From the NCBI RefSeq assembly GCF_008000895.1, contig NZ_CP042823.1, forward strand, positions 5,292,501-5,356,500: a stretch of 64,000 bases of DNA. The letters run 5' to 3'. The notes under the pieces are model-generated. The model saw nothing but the letters and a program-made list of their open reading frames with translations, searched no databases and was not told the origin of the DNA. Of this stretch, positions 46,895 to 56,941 are shown piece after piece (positions within the stretch are counted from its first letter, which is position 1; each line of letters starts with the position of its first letter). Source of the stretch: Methylobacterium sp. WL1. GTDB taxonomy: Bacteria > Pseudomonadota > Alphaproteobacteria > Rhizobiales > Beijerinckiaceae. The translations under genes were made by a program, and so were the position numbers.

Positions 46895-47293
46895 TCAGGG
46901 CGCCTTCTTCAGCTGGCTTTCGGCCCGGGCCACGCCGGCCTCGCAGCCCTTCGCGTCGCCCTTGGAATCGGCGGTGCGCGCCTCGTCCAACGCGACTTTG
47001 GCCTGCTGGGCGGCATCCGCGCCCTCGCCGGCCTGGGCCGACTTCTCCGGGGGGGCCTGCGGGGATTCGTTGGCGCGCTGGCCCTCAGTGCCGGTCACGC
47101 CCTCGCCGCCGCGCTTGGCGGCGTTGCCCTGGCCGCTGGTGGAGGCCGAGATCGAGGCGGTCGCCTCCGCGGTGACACGCTTCGACAGGGCGTCGATCTT
47201 GTCCGAGCAGGGCGAGGCGAGGACCGGGGCCGCCATCAGGACCAGGGCCAGCGGCACCGTGACGGAAACCGTGAAGATGGCGGGACGCATCAT
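46895..47293 (-). CDS. Small secreted protein, alanine-rich
   Basis: 132 residues. A Sec signal peptide (MMRPAIFTVSVTVPLALVLM; cleavage near VLA-SPC) is followed by a low-complexity, Ala/Gly/Lys-rich region with SASTSGQGNAAKRGGEG and a helical C-terminus (AKVALDEARTADSKGDAKG). Two cysteines remain in the mature form (SPCSDK and KGCEAG). Start chosen at the ATGATG pair with GAGAG before it; an ATG six codons earlier is possible. Unknown function; lies downstream of the molybdenum oxidoreductase. Confidence 0.65.
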   Translation of the reverse strand: MMRPAIFTVSVTVPLALVLMAAPVLASPCSDKIDALSKRVTAEATASISASTSGQGNAAKRGGEGVTGTEGQRANESPQAPPEKSAQAGEGADAAQQAKVALDEARTADSKGDAKGCEAGVARAESQLKKAP

Positions 47294-47368
47294 CGTGTCG
47301 AACTCTCTCATGGCGGGGGGCCGGGGATCAGGTCCCCGGTCCCCCAACGCGTCGCGGTGGAATGCGGT

Positions 47369-49708
47369 TCAGGCGCTGAGCTGGTCGCGGATCGGCAATT
47401 GCCGCACGCGCCGGCCGGTGGCGGCGAAGACCGCGTTGGCGATGGCGGGCGCCACCGGCGGCACGCCGGGTTCGCCGACGCCGCCGAGCGGGCCGTCATA
47501 GGAGCCGGTCGGCACCAGGTGCACGCGGACCACCTTCGGGGCGGCGTCGATCCGGATGATCTCGTAGCCGTCGAAGTTGTTCTGCACGGCCCGGCCCTGC
47601 TTGAAGGTGATCTCGGAGGTGAGGGCGAGCCCCATCCCCATGACCACCGCGCCTTCCATCTGCGACCGGATGCGCTCCGGGTTCACCTGCGGACCGCAAT
47701 CGACCGCGATGTCGATGGCGTGCACCTTCACCTGGCCCTTGTCGTCGACCTCCACCTCAGCCGCCACCGACGTGTAGGTGACGAAGCTGTAGTGGCCGGC
47801 GATGCCGAGGCCGCGGCCCTTGGGCATCTGCCGCCCCCAGCCGGCGCCCTTGGCGGCAGCCTCGATCACGCCGCGCAGGCGGCCGGTGTCGATCGGGTAG
47901 AGCTTCGGGTCCTCGCCGTGGTTCCAGACGTCGCCGATCGAGGTCGGGTCGATTGTCCGGGCCGGGCCGATCAGGTCCAGCAGGTACTCCTTCGGGTCGC
48001 GGCCGGCGGCATGCGCCAGCTCCGACACGAAGGACTGGATCGCGAAGGCGTGCGGGATGTTCGAGACCGAGCGGAACCAGCCGATCCGGACGTGGGCGGC
48101 GGCCTCCGGGTTTTCCATTCGGGCGTTGGGCAGGTTGAACGGGGTGTTCACCAGACCCATCCCGAGCTCGAACGGCAGCTCGTGCTTCGGATCGGGCGCG
48201 AAGATCGAGCCGATCGTCGGCGCCACCGAGCGGTGCAGCCAGGCCACCGGCATGCCCTTGTCGTCGAGGCCGGCCTCCAGGCGCTCCACCGAGATGGTGT
48301 GGTAGTAGCCGTGGTGGATGTCGTCCTCGCGGGTCCAGGCGAGCTTGACCGGCGCGCCGTCCACCGCCTGCGAGCACAGGGCGGCCTCGACCACGTAATC
48401 CGGCTTGGACTTGCGCCCGAAGCCGCCGCCGAGCAGCGTGACGTTCACCTTGACCTTGTCGTCGGGCAGCTTGAGCGCCTTCATCAGGCGGTCGTTGGCG
48501 GCCTGCGGACCCTGCGTGCACGCCCACGCCTCGCAGAAGCCGTCCTTCACCCGGGCCACGGCGGCCGGGGGCTCCATCGGGGCCTGGACCAGGTGGGGCA
48601 CGAAATACTCGGCCTCGAGCTTAGTCTTGGCCTTGGCCATCGCGCCGTCGACGTCGCCCTGGTTGCGCACCACCTTGCCGGGCTTGCGCGCGACGGCCTC
48701 GAGCTCCTTGCGGAACACGTCGGTGTCGTAGCCGGCGTTCGGGCCGTCATCCCAGGTGATCTTCAGCGCGTCGCGCGCCTTCATGGCGGCCCAGGTGTTC
48801 TTGGCGACCACCGCGACGCCGCCGAGCGGCATGAACTCGCTCGGGATCTCGCCGCCGTCGATCTTGAAGATCTTGACGACGCCCGGGACTTTCTTGGCCT
48901 CGCTGTCGTCGTAGGACGTGACCTTGCCGCCGTAGACCGCCGGCCGGGCGACAACGGCGTACAGCATCCCGTCGAGCTTGGTGTCGAGGCCGTAGATGGC
49001 CCGGCCCGTGGTGATGTCGAAATTGTCGATCAGCCCGATCTTGCCGGTGCCGATGTACCGGAAATCCTTCGGGTCCTTCAGCGTGACGTTTGTCGGCACC
49101 GGCAACTCGGAGGCCGCCTGCGCCACGGCGCCGTAGCCGAGGCTGCGCTTCGACTTGGCGTGCGTGAGGGTGTGGTTGGACGCCGTCACCTCGGAGGCCG
49201 GCACGCCCCACTGCTTGGCCGCGGCCTCGATCAGCATCAGCCGCGCGGCGGCGCCGGCATGGCGGAAATGTTGGAAGAAGTGGCGCAGCGAGCGCGAGCC
49301 GTCGGTGTCCTGGTTGCCGAAGCGCTGCTCGTCGCCCCAGGCCTGGACCACCTTCACCTTCGGCCAGTCGGCCTCAAGCTCGTCGGCGACCGTGAGCGCC
49401 ACCGAGGTGCGCACGCCCTGGCCCATGTCGGAGCGGTGGTTGGTCACCGTGACGGTGCCGTCCGGGGCGATCGCCACGAAGATTTTTGGGTCGTCGCGCC
49501 AGCCGTGCGGCATGCCGTCGGCGCCGAACTTCTGGGCCTTCTGCTCGGCGGTCTGGCCCTCGTCGGCGCGGGCGTCGCGCAGGGACAGGGCGAGCACCAG
49601 CGCGCCGGCGCCCCCGAGGATGCCGCGGCGGCTGACATTGGCCAAGACGGGCTTGGCGGTCGGCTTGGCGTTGGCCAGTTCGGCCATCATCTGTGCGTCG
49701 TGAATCAC
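47369..49708 (-). CDS. Molybdopterin-binding large subunit of aldehyde/isoquinoline oxidoreductase, Tat-exported
   Basis: 779 residues, xanthine-oxidase family large subunit without a FAD partner, as in IorB-type periplasmic enzymes. The leader has [18 protein letters not shown] (twin arginine). Mo-pterin contacts include [25 protein letters not shown] and the C-terminal [18 protein letters not shown], whose glutamate (GEPG) is the catalytic acid. GTG start overlaps the small-subunit stop (GTGA) and has GGGAG before it. Two subunits, probably with cytochrome c as electron acceptor. Confidence 0.93.
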   Translation of the reverse strand: MIHDAQMMAELANAKPTAKPVLANVSRRGILGGAGALVLALSLRDARADEGQTAEQKAQKFGADGMPHGWRDDPKIFVAIAPDGTVTVTNHRSDMGQGVRTSVALTVADELEADWPKVKVVQAWGDEQRFGNQDTDGSRSLRHFFQHFRHAGAAARLMLIEAAAKQWGVPASEVTASNHTLTHAKSKRSLGYGAVAQAASELPVPTNVTLKDPKDFRYIGTGKIGLIDNFDITTGRAIYGLDTKLDGMLYAVVARPAVYGGKVTSYDDSEAKKVPGVVKIFKIDGGEIPSEFMPLGGVAVVAKNTWAAMKARDALKITWDDGPNAGYDTDVFRKELEAVARKPGKVVRNQGDVDGAMAKAKTKLEAEYFVPHLVQAPMEPPAAVARVKDGFCEAWACTQGPQAANDRLMKALKLPDDKVKVNVTLLGGGFGRKSKPDYVVEAALCSQAVDGAPVKLAWTREDDIHHGYYHTISVERLEAGLDDKGMPVAWLHRSVAPTIGSIFAPDPKHELPFELGMGLVNTPFNLPNARMENPEAAAHVRIGWFRSVSNIPHAFAIQSFVSELAHAAGRDPKEYLLDLIGPARTIDPTSIGDVWNHGEDPKLYPIDTGRLRGVIEAAAKGAGWGRQMPKGRGLGIAGHYSFVTYTSVAAEVEVDDKGQVKVHAIDIAVDCGPQVNPERIRSQMEGAVVMGMGLALTSEITFKQGRAVQNNFDGYEIIRIDAAPKVVRVHLVPTGSYDGPLGGVGEPGVPPVAPAIANAVFAATGRRVRQLPIRDQLSA

Positions 49709-50184
49709 AGGCGCTCTCCCTTGCCGGCGGGGGCCGTCTGGCCGGCGGCCTGATGGATCGCCGCGCGGATGCGCGGATAGGTGCCGCAACGGCAGATGTT
49801 GCCGCTCATCGTGTCGTCGATGTCCTGCTCGGACGGCTTGGGTGTGTCCTTGAGCAGGGCTGCGGCCTGCATGATCTGGCCGCACTGGCAGTAGCCGCAC
49901 TGGGAGACGTTGAGGTCGCGCCAGGCCACCTGCACCGGATGATTGCCGTCGGGCGACAGCCCCTCGATGGTTACGACCTCCTGGCCGGCGGCCGCCGAGA
50001 CCGGGGTGATGCAGGCGCGGGTCGCCGCGCCGCCGAGATGGATCGTGCAGGCGCCGCACAGCGACACGCCACAGCCGAACTTGGTGCCGGTGAGGCCCAA
50101 CTCGTCGCGCAGGTACCACAGCAGCGGCATGTCGGGGTCGCCGTCGAAGCTGCGCGCAGCCCCGTTCACGGTGAGTTTGATCAT
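49705..50184 (-). CDS. [2Fe-2S] small subunit of aldehyde/isoquinoline oxidoreductase
   Basis: 159 residues with two iron-sulfur domains. The plant-type cluster uses C38, C43, C46 and C58 ([14 protein letters not shown]); the second uses C96, C99, C131 and C133 ([11 protein letters not shown] and NICRCGTY). It passes electrons from the molybdenum site of the large subunit. No signal of its own, so it probably travels with the Tat-exported partner. First gene of the pair; AGGA precedes the ATG. Confidence 0.94.
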   Translation of the reverse strand: MIKLTVNGAARSFDGDPDMPLLWYLRDELGLTGTKFGCGVSLCGACTIHLGGAATRACITPVSAAAGQEVVTIEGLSPDGNHPVQVAWRDLNVSQCGYCQCGQIMQAAALLKDTPKPSEQDIDDTMSGNICRCGTYPRIRAAIHQAAGQTAPAGKGERL

Positions 50185-50646
50185 CGATGCGTCCTGTCTG
50201 GCAGCGCCTGAGCGGCGTCCCGTCGGGTCAGAGCCGGAGGCGCCGACCGATGCTCGGTCCGCGCGTCCGCCCATGCCGGCTAACCCGGCGAACGGGCTTC
50301 TGGGTTCGGAAGTGGAAGAATTCTAATCCACCCCGGGAGCCTTGTGCAACGCAAGGTGGATGCGGCACGCCGCCGGAGGTCCGCGCCCGGGACATGCCGC
50401 GTGCGGCGGCGCACATGCCGGCGTCGTGGAAGACAACGCCTTCGAACGTGTGAGAGGGAAGAGGTCCGTACTGCGACGCTGCACTGCGTCGACAACGATC
50501 AGCGTCGGCATCCGAACGCATGTTCGGCTCGGACCTAACGGCCTTGCCGCTGCGCCGCGCTCGCCATGGCCGGGCGGCGCCTGCATTCCCAACGCGAACA
50601 TCGGTCCGTTGAGTGTTTGAAGGCGGATCGATCCATCACCGGACCG
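50185..50646. other. Intergenic region with no supported gene
   Basis: Several short open frames exist but none has codon bias or a motif. CCGAAC-GCAT-GTTCGG at about 50512-50527 is a small inverted repeat that could be an operator. The promoter of the oxidoreductase genes should lie in the right part of the first 150 bases. Confidence 0.45.
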
Positions 50647-51051
50647 TCAGCGAACAGTCTCCAGATCGGTCCTGCGAAACTCGTCCGCCGTGGCGAGGAT
50701 CGGCACGTTGAAGAACCGGGCCGCGGCGTAGTGGAGGCAGTCCCCGAGGTTGAGACCGTGCCGGCCTGCCCGGTATCGATGCGCCGCCGACAGGGCGAGC
50801 GCCGTCGTCTCGCTGGCGGGCGGGAGATCGCAGATCTCGATGCTTCGGGCTGCGAGGAATTCGAGGACGATCGGCCCGACGGCCTCGATCGTCATGTCGA
50901 ACTTGTCGGGCCGCGCGAGGGCCAGCGCCGTTTCCAGGATCGCGACGGGCGAGGTCATGCACCGGTCGGCTGAGGCGAGGGCGCCGGAGATCCGGCCGGC
51001 CTCCGGCTCGTCCGCCAGCAGGGCGACGAGCGCGGAGGCGTCCACGAACAT
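50647..51051 (-). CDS. vapC: VapC-like PIN-domain toxin
   Basis: 134-residue ribonuclease toxin. The acidic PIN site is complete: D4 (FVDASAL), E40 (AILETAL), D104 (NLGDCLHYA) and D123 (TADEFRR). The start overlaps the vapB stop as TGATG, and GGGAGGG ten bases before it is a strong ribosome-binding site, so an upstream in-frame GTG at 51066 is less likely. Intact. Confidence 0.94.
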   Translation of the reverse strand: MFVDASALVALLADEPEAGRISGALASADRCMTSPVAILETALALARPDKFDMTIEAVGPIVLEFLAARSIEICDLPPASETTALALSAAHRYRAGRHGLNLGDCLHYAAARFFNVPILATADEFRRTDLETVR

Positions 51052-51296
51052 CAGCGGCCCTCCCACATCGCGTCGTAGACATCCCGCGGGAGGGGCGTCC
51101 GGGCAGCCTCGCTAAGGGTGATTCCATGCTTCTCGCGCAACCGTGCGGCGGTGGCCTGCGGCGTCTCCCCCGGGTGCCTGCGCGCGATCGCCTCCCGCAT
51201 GGCGATGACGATCGCCTCGGTGATGCCGACCCCCGCCAGGGCGGCGAACCGGCGTGTCAGCGCATCGGCTTCGGGATTGTTGACGTTGATCGGCAC
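51051..51296 (-). CDS. vapB: VapB-like antitoxin (Rv0623/PSK type)
   Basis: 81-residue antitoxin. MPINVNNPEADALTRRFAAL begins a short DNA-binding region of the PSK/Rv0623 family; the tail TLSEAARTPLPRDVYDAMWE wraps the toxin. The next gene, vapC, overlaps by one base. Both genes are intact, so the module should be active. Confidence 0.9.
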   Translation of the reverse strand: MPINVNNPEADALTRRFAALAGVGITEAIVIAMREAIARRHPGETPQATAARLREKHGITLSEAARTPLPRDVYDAMWEGR

Positions 51297-51363
51297 GGCC
51301 GTTCGCCCTCGACAGATCGATGTAGATAATCGCTTGCGCGGATCTACACCAGCGGCGCGATCC

Positions 51364-53414
51364 TCACACCGTCACCTGCGTCCCGACCTCGACCACGCGC
51401 CCGGTGGGGATCTGGAAGAAGTCCGTGGCGTCGTTCGCGTTCTTGGCGAGGGTAATGAAGATGCGGTCCTGCCAGAGCGGCATGCCCGAATGGGTGGCCG
51501 GGCGGATCGAGCGGCGGGACAGGAAGAACGACGTCGCCATGATATCGAACTTGAAGCCCTGGCGGCGCAGCAGCACCAGGGTCTTGGGGATGTTCGGCGT
51601 CTCCATGTAGCCGAACTTCATCACCACCTTGAAGAAGTGCGGCCCCACCGGCTCGATCCGGACCTTGTCGGTCTCCTTCGAGCGCGGGGTGTCCACCGTC
51701 TCCACCGTGAGGATCACGTTCTTCTCGTGCAGCACCTTGTTGTGCTTCAGGTTGTGCAGCAGGGCGGCCGGAGCGATCTCGGGGTCGCTCGTCAGGAACA
51801 CCGCGGTTCCGCGCACGTGGTGGGGCGGGCTCTTCTCCAGCATGCCCACCAGCTCGACCAGCGGCACGTCGGTCTTGCGGGTCTTGTTGAACAGGATCGT
51901 GACCCCGCGCACCCAGGTCCACATCAGGATGACGAGGCCGCCGGCCAGGATCAGGGGCACGTAGCCGCCCTCGACCACCTTGATCAGGTTGGAGAGCAGG
52001 AACAGGAACTCGACCACGATGAACGGCAGCATCACCAGGGCGGCGGCCACCGGAGACCAGCCCCACATCCGCCAGATCACCAGGAAGGTCATCGAGGCGG
52101 TGAGCAGCATCGTGCCGGTCACCGCGATGCCGTAGGCCGAGGCGAGCGACGAGGAGGTCTTGAACAGCACCGCCAGCAGCACGACGCCGACCATCAGCAG
52201 ACCGTTGATCTGCGGCAGGTAGATCTGACCGGCATGCGATTCGGAGGTGTGGCGGATCTCGAGCCGCGGCAGCAGACCGAGCTGGATCGCCTGCCGGGAG
52301 AGGGAGAAGGCGCCGGTGATCACCGCCTGGCTCGCCACCACGGTGGCCAGCGTCGCCAGCACCACCATCGGCAGCAGGCCCCAGGCCGGGACGAGCTGGA
52401 AGAACGGGTCGGCGGTGTCGGGCTTCTCCAGCACCAGGGCCGCCTGGCCCAGGTAGTTGAGGGCGAGCGCCGGGAAGACCAGGCAGACCCACGCCACCTG
52501 GATCGGCTTGCGGCCGAAATGCCCGAGATCGGCGAACAGGGCCTCGGCGCCGGTCACCGCCAGGAACACCGCGCCGAGCGCCACCAGCGCCCCGGTGCCG
52601 TGGCCGAGCAGGTAATGCACCGCGTACCAGGGGTTGACCGCACGGAATACCTCCGTGTGCAGGCCGATATGCGGCAGGGCCGCGAGCGCCATGGCGACGA
52701 ACCACACCACGGTCATCGGCCCGAAGAACGCCGCGACCTTGGCGGTGCCGCGGTTCTGCACCAGGAACAGGGCGACGATGATCGTCACCGTAATCGGCAG
52801 CACGTAGTCGTTCAGGGCCGGGGTGACGAGCTTCAGCCCCTCCACGGCGGAGAGCACCGAGATCGCCGGGGTGATCACCGCGTCGCCGTAGAACAGGGAG
52901 GCGCCGAGCAGGCCGAGCATGAACACGATGCGGGATCCGCCGAGCGCCTTCCGGGCCAGTGCCATCAGCGAGAGGATGCCGCCCTCGCCGTTGTTGTCCA
53001 TGCGCAGCAGGATCGCGACGTACTTGACCGTCACGATCAGGAACAGCGCCCAGAGGATCAGCGAGACGGTGCCGATCACCTCCTCGGGCAGCAGGATGCC
53101 GTCGGTGCGGGCCGGGACCAGCGCCTCGCGGAAGGCGTAGAGCGGGCTGGTGCCGATGTCGCCGTAGACGACCCCGACCGAGCCGACCAGCAGGGTCCAG
53201 AAGCCGGCATGGCCGTGCTGGGTCTCGGCCTTCTCGGGGGAATCCAGGGCGCCGGCCGGGGCCGGCCCCTGCTCGGGGGGCGGAGCGCCGGCCTCGGCCC
53301 CGAAGTGGGCACAGGGGCGGACACCGGGGCGGGCACCGGGGCTGACGGGGCGCGGCGTCCAGACGCCGCGGGCGCGGGCTGGGCTGCTACGCCGGGTGCG
53401 AAGGTCTGGCTCAT
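51364..53414 (-). pseudogene. kup: Kup potassium uptake transporter, frameshifted near the N-terminus
   Basis: K+/H+ symporter of the Kup/HAK/KT family. From 53200 to the stop the frame is continuous with the family core: [52 protein letters not shown] and the cytoplasmic C-terminus (quoted in part). The ATG at 53414 (MSQTFAPGV) is in another frame; one lost base between about 53290 and 53370, in a region full of G4 runs, joins them. Without repair there is no start codon for the intact frame until 53079, which would remove the first transmembrane helix. Confidence 0.88.
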
Positions 53415-53832
53415 GCGGATTGTCGGAGGCTCGGGCGTGGCCGGCGTTTCGCGGGTCGGCTCATGGGGGCCCGGAGGGCCGGGCAGGAGGACGCGAAAAC
53501 TCCGCCGAACCACGCGGGCCGGCCACCAGGCCGACCACTCACGGGATCGTGCGGCCTTGCTATCACGGCCTCAGGCGGCCGGGAACCGGGGGCCGTGCGA
53601 AGATCAGGCTTCGGGTGGGAGCGGGGAGCGGCGGTAGGGGGAACGTTCGCTTCGGGAGCGCCCTCACGCGACCGGTCGCCCGCCTCGTCATTCCGGGGCG
53701 CCGCGGGCGGGCCCGGAACCCGGAGCCGCCGACGGGGCCGGATTCGGCCCTGCTGCGGTTCCGGAGCCCGGGCTCCGCTGCACGGCCCCCGGACGACAGG
53801 GTGATTCGTCCGGCGCCGTTCCGCGACCCGGC
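53415..53832. other. Intergenic region between kup and ispG with a complete repeat
   Basis: No gene. The repeat at 53687-53797 fills its right third. Frames that look open across it are chance extensions of both flanking genes. Confidence 0.45.
53687..53797. repeat. Dispersed repeat, GTCATTCCGGGG family, diverged complete copy
   Basis: Left end GTCATTCCGGGGCGCCGCGG; right end GGCCCCCGGACGAC. Same length and layout as the 20649 copy, but the middle and right end are diverged. Confidence 0.7.
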
Positions 53833-55164
53833 CTATTCGGCCGCGGTGCGGGTATCGCCGCCCTGCTGGCCGAACCGGCGCTCGATGTAGTCGATCACGA
53901 CCGTCTCGAAATCCTTGGCCAGCGTGGCGCCGCGCAGCGTCATCGCCTTCTTGCCGTCGATGAACACCGGCGCGGTCGGGGTCTCCCCGGTGCCGGGAAG
54001 CGAGATGCCGATATCGGCGTGCTTCGATTCGCCCGGACCGTTGACGATGCAGCCCATCACGGCGACGTTCAGGCCCTCGACTCCCGGATAGGTCTTCTTC
54101 CATTCCGGCATGGAGGTGACGATCCAGTTCTGGATGTCGCGGGCCAGCTCCTGGAAGGTGGTCGAGGTGGTGCGGCCGCAGCCCGGGCAGGCCGCAACCA
54201 TCGGCACGAAGGTGCGGAAGCCCATGGTCTGCAGCAATTCCTGGCTCGCCTTGACCTCCACGCTCCGGTCGCCGCCGGGCTCCGGGGTCAGCGAGTAGCG
54301 GATCGTGTCGCCGATCCCCTCCTGGAGCAGCACGCCGATCGCCGCCGAGGCCGCGACCAGGCCCTTGGAGCCCATGCCGGCCTCGGTGAGGCCCAGGTGG
54401 ATCGCGTAATCCGAGCGGCGCGCCACCTCGCGGTAGACCGCGATCAGGTCCTGCACCGCCGAGACCTTGGCCGACAGGATGATCTTGTTCTGCGGCAGGC
54501 CGAGTTCCACCGCCCGGTCGGCCGAGCCGATCGCCGAGCGCACCATCGCCTCCCGCATCACCGCGCGGGCATCGATCGGCCGCGGCAGCTTGGCGTTCTC
54601 GTCCATCAGGTGGGTGAGCAGCTCGCCGTCGAGCGAGCCCCAGTTGGCGCCGATCCGGACGGTCTTGCCGTACTTGATCGCCTGCTCGATGATCGAGGAG
54701 AACTGGGTGTCCTTCTTATCCTTGAACCCGACGTTGCCGGGGTTGATCCGGTACTTCGCCAGGGCCTCGGCGCAGGCCGGATGGTCGGCCAGAAGCTTGT
54801 GGCCGATATAGTGGAAATCGCCGATCAGCGGCACGTGGACGCCGATCCGGTCGAGCCGCTCACGGATCTTCGGCACCGCGGCCGCCGCCTCGTCCCGGTC
54901 GACGGTGATGCGGACCAGCTCCGAGCCGACCCGGGCGAGCTGGGCGACCTGCGCCACCGTGCCGTCGATGTCGGCGGTGTCGGTGTTGGTCATCGACTGC
55001 ACGACGATCGGGGCGCCGCCGCCGACCGTGACCGCGCCTTCGCCCTCGCCGACCGTGACGCCCACCGTGCGGTGGCGCGGCGCGGGGCCGGCGATCTCCG
55101 GACCCCCGCTGGTCAGGGCGGTCTCGGCGGGATTTTCGGAGCGGATGGCTTCCATGACTTCCAT
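53833..55164 (-). CDS. ispG: 4-hydroxy-3-methylbut-2-enyl diphosphate synthase
   Basis: Iron-sulfur enzyme of the non-mevalonate isoprenoid pathway (GcpE). 443 residues. The TIM-barrel domain starts [11 protein letters not shown]; cluster cysteines are in [10 protein letters not shown] (two) and [13 protein letters not shown] (third), with the downstream glutamate as fourth ligand. RINPGNVG and GANWGSLD are conserved. Solitary gene, intact, in line with the family. Confidence 0.97.
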   Translation of the reverse strand: MEVMEAIRSENPAETALTSGGPEIAGPAPRHRTVGVTVGEGEGAVTVGGGAPIVVQSMTNTDTADIDGTVAQVAQLARVGSELVRITVDRDEAAAAVPKIRERLDRIGVHVPLIGDFHYIGHKLLADHPACAEALAKYRINPGNVGFKDKKDTQFSSIIEQAIKYGKTVRIGANWGSLDGELLTHLMDENAKLPRPIDARAVMREAMVRSAIGSADRAVELGLPQNKIILSAKVSAVQDLIAVYREVARRSDYAIHLGLTEAGMGSKGLVAASAAIGVLLQEGIGDTIRYSLTPEPGGDRSVEVKASQELLQTMGFRTFVPMVAACPGCGRTTSTTFQELARDIQNWIVTSMPEWKKTYPGVEGLNVAVMGCIVNGPGESKHADIGISLPGTGETPTAPVFIDGKKAMTLRGATLAKDFETVVIDYIERRFGQQGGDTRTAAE

Positions 55165-55512
55165 CGTGGACCTTCGCGTGCGCGCACTGTGCGGAGCGCC
55201 GGAGCCTTAAACGGGCTGGCCGGGCATCTCGCGGCGCGCGCCTCGCCGGAGCTTCGGGGCTGCGGGCCGACCGCGGTTAGCTGCGGACGACGCCGCGCGG
55301 CGTCAAGCAGACGCCACGCATGACAGCATCGCGGCTGTCATGTCGTATCCGGATGCGGATGTCGAGTTTGCCGCGCGGCCGACACCGGTTTTCGTCCGCC
55401 CCTGTTGCCGGAATCGCGCGCCGCGCGCCGTCCGGCGCCGCGCCGCCAGCCCCGGGCATGGTTGATGTTGCAGTGCACCATCCCATGTAGGAAGCCCTGA
55501 TTGGAGGCCGAC

Positions 55513-56676
55513 ATGCGCGAGCATCCCCACGGCGGTGAGCCGCACAACCCGGTGACCGCCGTCCCGGAAACCGTGCCGGACATGTTGCCCGACCGTTCGT
55601 CCGGAATCCCTGTCTCGGACGGGATCGAGCCCACACCTGCCCACCCGCCGAACCGGATCCTGGCGGGGCCCCGGGCCGAGAAGCCGGTCGCCCTGGCCCT
55701 GCAGGGCGGCGGCGCCCACGGGGCCTTCACCTGGGGCGTGCTCGATGCCCTGATCGAGGACGGCCGCCTGGCCTTCGAGGCGCTGACCGGGGCGAGCGCC
55801 GGGGCGATGAACGCCGTCGTGATGGTCGACGGCTGGCTGAAGGGCGGCCCGGACGGCGCCCGGGAGGGGCTCGAGCGGTTCTGGCGCGAGGTCAGCCTCG
55901 ACGGTGACCTCGGCCCGGCCCAGCGCAACGTCGTCAGCGGGCTGTTCAGCCTGTGGAAGGGCAACCCGGTGGCCGAGTTCTGGTCGAAGATGCTCTCGCC
56001 GAGCCCCTACGTGTCGAACCCGCTCAACATCAACCCGCTGCGCAAGGCGCTGGCCGCGCAGGTGGATTTCGAGCGCCTGCGGGAGTCCGAGACCGCCGGC
56101 CTGTTCGTCTCGGCCACCAATGTCTGGACCGGCAAGCTCGCGGTGTTCGAGCGCGAGCGCCTGACCGTCGACCACCTGATGGCCTCGGCCTGCCTGCCGA
56201 CGGTCTTCCAGGCGGTCCAGATCGACGGCGTGCCCTATTGGGACGGCGGCTATCTCGGCAACCCGCCGCTCTACCCGCTGCACCGGGGCGCCCGGACCCG
56301 CGACATCGTGCTGGTCCAGATCAACCCTGTCGAGCGGCGCGAGACCCCGCGCACGGAGCGTGAGATCCGCGACCGGCTCAACGAGATCACCTTCAACGCC
56401 AACCTGATGCGGGAATTGCGGGCGATCGACTTCCTCGACGGCCTGATCGAGGACGGCACCCTGGGCCAGGGCGGCTACCAGCGGGTCCTGGTGCACCGGA
56501 TCGACGGCACCGATGCGCTCGAGGATTACAACGCCGCCTCCAAGCTCGACGCGCGCTGGACCGTGTTCAAGCGCCTGCGCGACAAGGGCCGCGGCGCCGC
56601 CCGGGCCTGGCTCGCCGAGACCTACGGAACCATCGGCCACGCCTGCACCCTGAACCTGCGGGACGCGTATCAATAG
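55513..56676 (+). CDS. Patatin-like phospholipase
   Basis: 387 residues. Oxyanion loop QGGGAHGAF near 64-72, nucleophile S95 in LTGASAGAMN (GxSxG) and catalytic D244 in YWDGGYLGN form a complete patatin dyad. Residues 1-50 are a proline-rich disordered leader without signal peptide. GGAGG six bases before 55513 favours that ATG over an upstream TTG at 55501. Family members in this group are often linked to polyhydroxybutyrate granules or lipid turnover. Confidence 0.92.
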   Translation: MREHPHGGEPHNPVTAVPETVPDMLPDRSSGIPVSDGIEPTPAHPPNRILAGPRAEKPVALALQGGGAHGAFTWGVLDALIEDGRLAFEALTGASAGAMNAVVMVDGWLKGGPDGAREGLERFWREVSLDGDLGPAQRNVVSGLFSLWKGNPVAEFWSKMLSPSPYVSNPLNINPLRKALAAQVDFERLRESETAGLFVSATNVWTGKLAVFERERLTVDHLMASACLPTVFQAVQIDGVPYWDGGYLGNPPLYPLHRGARTRDIVLVQINPVERRETPRTEREIRDRLNEITFNANLMRELRAIDFLDGLIEDGTLGQGGYQRVLVHRIDGTDALEDYNAASKLDARWTVFKRLRDKGRGAARAWLAETYGTIGHACTLNLRDAYQ

Positions 56677-56941
56677 ACGGGGCAAGATTGGTCGAGCGCG
56701 GCAAGAGGGAGGCGAGCGGGAGGCAAGACCCGTACAGCGCGCAATCGTTTGCGTAGTCATATCGAGACGATTGAACGTGGTTTCATGGAATACGTTTCAA
56801 TTTGTAGAGTATAGTATCCGGCTAAGTGTCGATTCTTAATAAAATTTGTGCGGCGTAAGAGATATTTCACGGAGATGTAGTATCCCGGCGCGTCGACCGC
56901 AGGCCGAGTGGGCCCGGTGATTCTGCCCTGAAGGACGGCCC
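56677..56941. other. AT-rich promoter region of the chemoreceptor gene
   Basis: Positions 56740-56880 are the most AT-rich stretch in the window. TTGAACGT (56771-56778) and ACGTTTCAA (56792-56800) form an imperfect inverted repeat. TATAGT at 56810-56815 is a -10-like hexamer. The contrast with the flanks suggests a promoter with an operator; no regulator can be named. Confidence 0.4.

Noticed and set aside
50342..50620. Short frames in the vapC-oxidoreductase intergene
   Set aside because: No ribosome-binding sites, codon bias or homology recognised.
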